DNA of 14,322 nucleotides from NCBI GenBank assembly GCA_033721915.1, contig JAWWAC010000067.1, positions 1 through 14,322 on the forward strand. Direction: 5' to 3'. Each line of letters starts with the position of its first letter. Within the stretch, counting starts at the first letter, position 1. The notes beneath the pieces are model-generated. The model did not search any database and was not told the DNA's origin. It saw only the letters and a list, made by a program, of their open reading frames with translations. Below, piece by piece: positions 13,813 through 14,322 of the stretch. Source of the stretch: REBR01 sp033721915. Its GTDB lineage: Bacteria; Pseudomonadota; Gammaproteobacteria; Pseudomonadales; Oleiphilaceae. Position numbers and translations under genes: made by a program.

Positions 13813-14322
13813 ATGGAAGCGGAAAGAACGCAAAACCTGAAAAAAGTACTGGCGACTGTCCCAGCTGGATATCTCGTCGATGCCCCATGGCTTACCTCCC
13901 AGGGAATCGCCTACGAGACCTTCCGCGACTACGTCAAACGAGGCTGGCTGGAGCGTGTCAGCCGTGGTGTCTTCCGTCGCCCAACGACAACCACGAAGCA
14001 CTCCCACTCCATCGACTGGAAAATCGGCCTTCTCTCCGTGCAGCAGATCATGGGCTACAACGTCCATGTGGGGGGCACTACGGCTCTGGCCCAACACGGC
14101 TACGAACACTATCTGCACCTTGGCAGCGATGCCACCGTCTGGGTCTATGGCAATGACATACCCAATTGGCTCCCCCGGTTGACTCTGAACGCCCCAATCC
14201 AGACCAGAAGCACTTCGTTGTTCACTGACAGCATACTGGGGCTTGTCGAGAATCCCCCCAATACAGAAACAACCCTACCGTGGGACTGGAAGCTCAGAAT
14301 GTCGACTCCGGAACGGGCCATA
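13813..14322 (+). CDS. abiEi: AbiEi-family antitoxin / transcriptional regulator (3' end outside window)
   Basis: The frame starts at ATG 13813 and is open to the right edge (170 residues visible, no stop). It matches the AbiEi antitoxin family of type IV toxin-antitoxin/abortive infection systems. The N-terminal winged-helix region reads LKKVLATVPAGYLVDAPWL, then YVKRGWLERVSRGVFRRP. The following antitoxin domain shows the hallmark VHVGGTTALAQHGYEHYLHL around residues 89-108 and, at the very edge, RMSTPERAI, which resembles the SPERAI string common in the family. AbiEi proteins repress their operon and counteract AbiEii, a nucleotidyltransferase toxin, normally encoded immediately downstream. 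An in-frame TTG at 13792 directly follows a stop, and no strong ribosome site is visible. The weaker GC bias suggests acquisition by transfer. Some relatives are solitary, so a toxin partner is inferred, not seen. Confidence 0.85.
   Translation, partial: MEAERTQNLKKVLATVPAGYLVDAPWLTSQGIAYETFRDYVKRGWLERVSRGVFRRPTTTTKHSHSIDWKIGLLSVQQIMGYNVHVGGTTALAQHGYEHYLHLGSDATVWVYGNDIPNWLPRLTLNAPIQTRSTSLFTDSILGLVENPPNTETTLPWDWKLRMSTPERAI

Noticed and set aside
1..14322. CRISPR arrays, insertion sequences, rRNA
   Set aside because: No regularly spaced repeats, no transposase-like frame and no rRNA sequence were seen on either strand.

Overview
The window is a GC-rich piece of a gammaproteobacterial chromosome. 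A polar-flagellum-type cluster (cheR, cheV, flgA, flgM, flgN) is laid out as in Pseudomonas and Marinobacter relatives. An ATP-grasp alpha-L-glutamate ligase-like gene and a VolA/FadL-type lipid uptake pair fit the same broad group. My best guess is a marine or halophilic member of the Pseudomonadales/Oceanospirillales lineage; this is inferred from gene content, not from a marker gene.

Left part (1-3150): the 3' portion of an ATP-grasp ligase-like gene, cut by the left edge; a gap with two tandem hairpins; an amidase-signature hydrolase with an unusual C-terminal tail; and a cold-shock domain protein. The cold-shock gene's probable promoter overlaps the amidase stop codon, its leader carries a perfect 13-bp direct repeat, and a strong intrinsic terminator follows it.

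Middle part (3394-9503): a large outer-membrane lipoprotein lipase of the Pla-1/cef (VolA-like) family overlaps a FadL-family outer-membrane porin gene by 11 bases. Together they look like a surface module that releases fatty acids from (lyso)phospholipids and imports them. Next come a homocysteine S-methyltransferase with intact zinc-binding cysteines, a small convergent membrane protein, and a pseudoazurin-type blue copper protein with all four copper ligands.

Right part (9718-13645): tRNA-Ser(GGA) with its own terminator, then cheR and cheV on the minus strand, diverging from flgA, flgM and flgN on the plus strand. Two textbook flagellar promoters are readable: a sigma-54 (-24/-12) site before flgA and a perfect sigma-28 site before flgM. 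This gives the expected two-step hierarchy, with flgM (anti-sigma-28) placed under its own target sigma factor. A 22-bp perfect palindrome closes the flgMN unit.

Far right (13646-14322): base composition drops, and an AbiEi-type antitoxin gene begins and runs off the right edge. This suggests an AbiE type IV toxin-antitoxin or abortive-infection module inserted next to the flagellar genes. I did not find a wholly undescribed system inside the visible sequence. The best candidates for follow-up are the edge AbiE locus, the diverged lipase-FadL pair, the repeat-bearing cold-shock leader and a striking NNA-CTG codon-pair habit.
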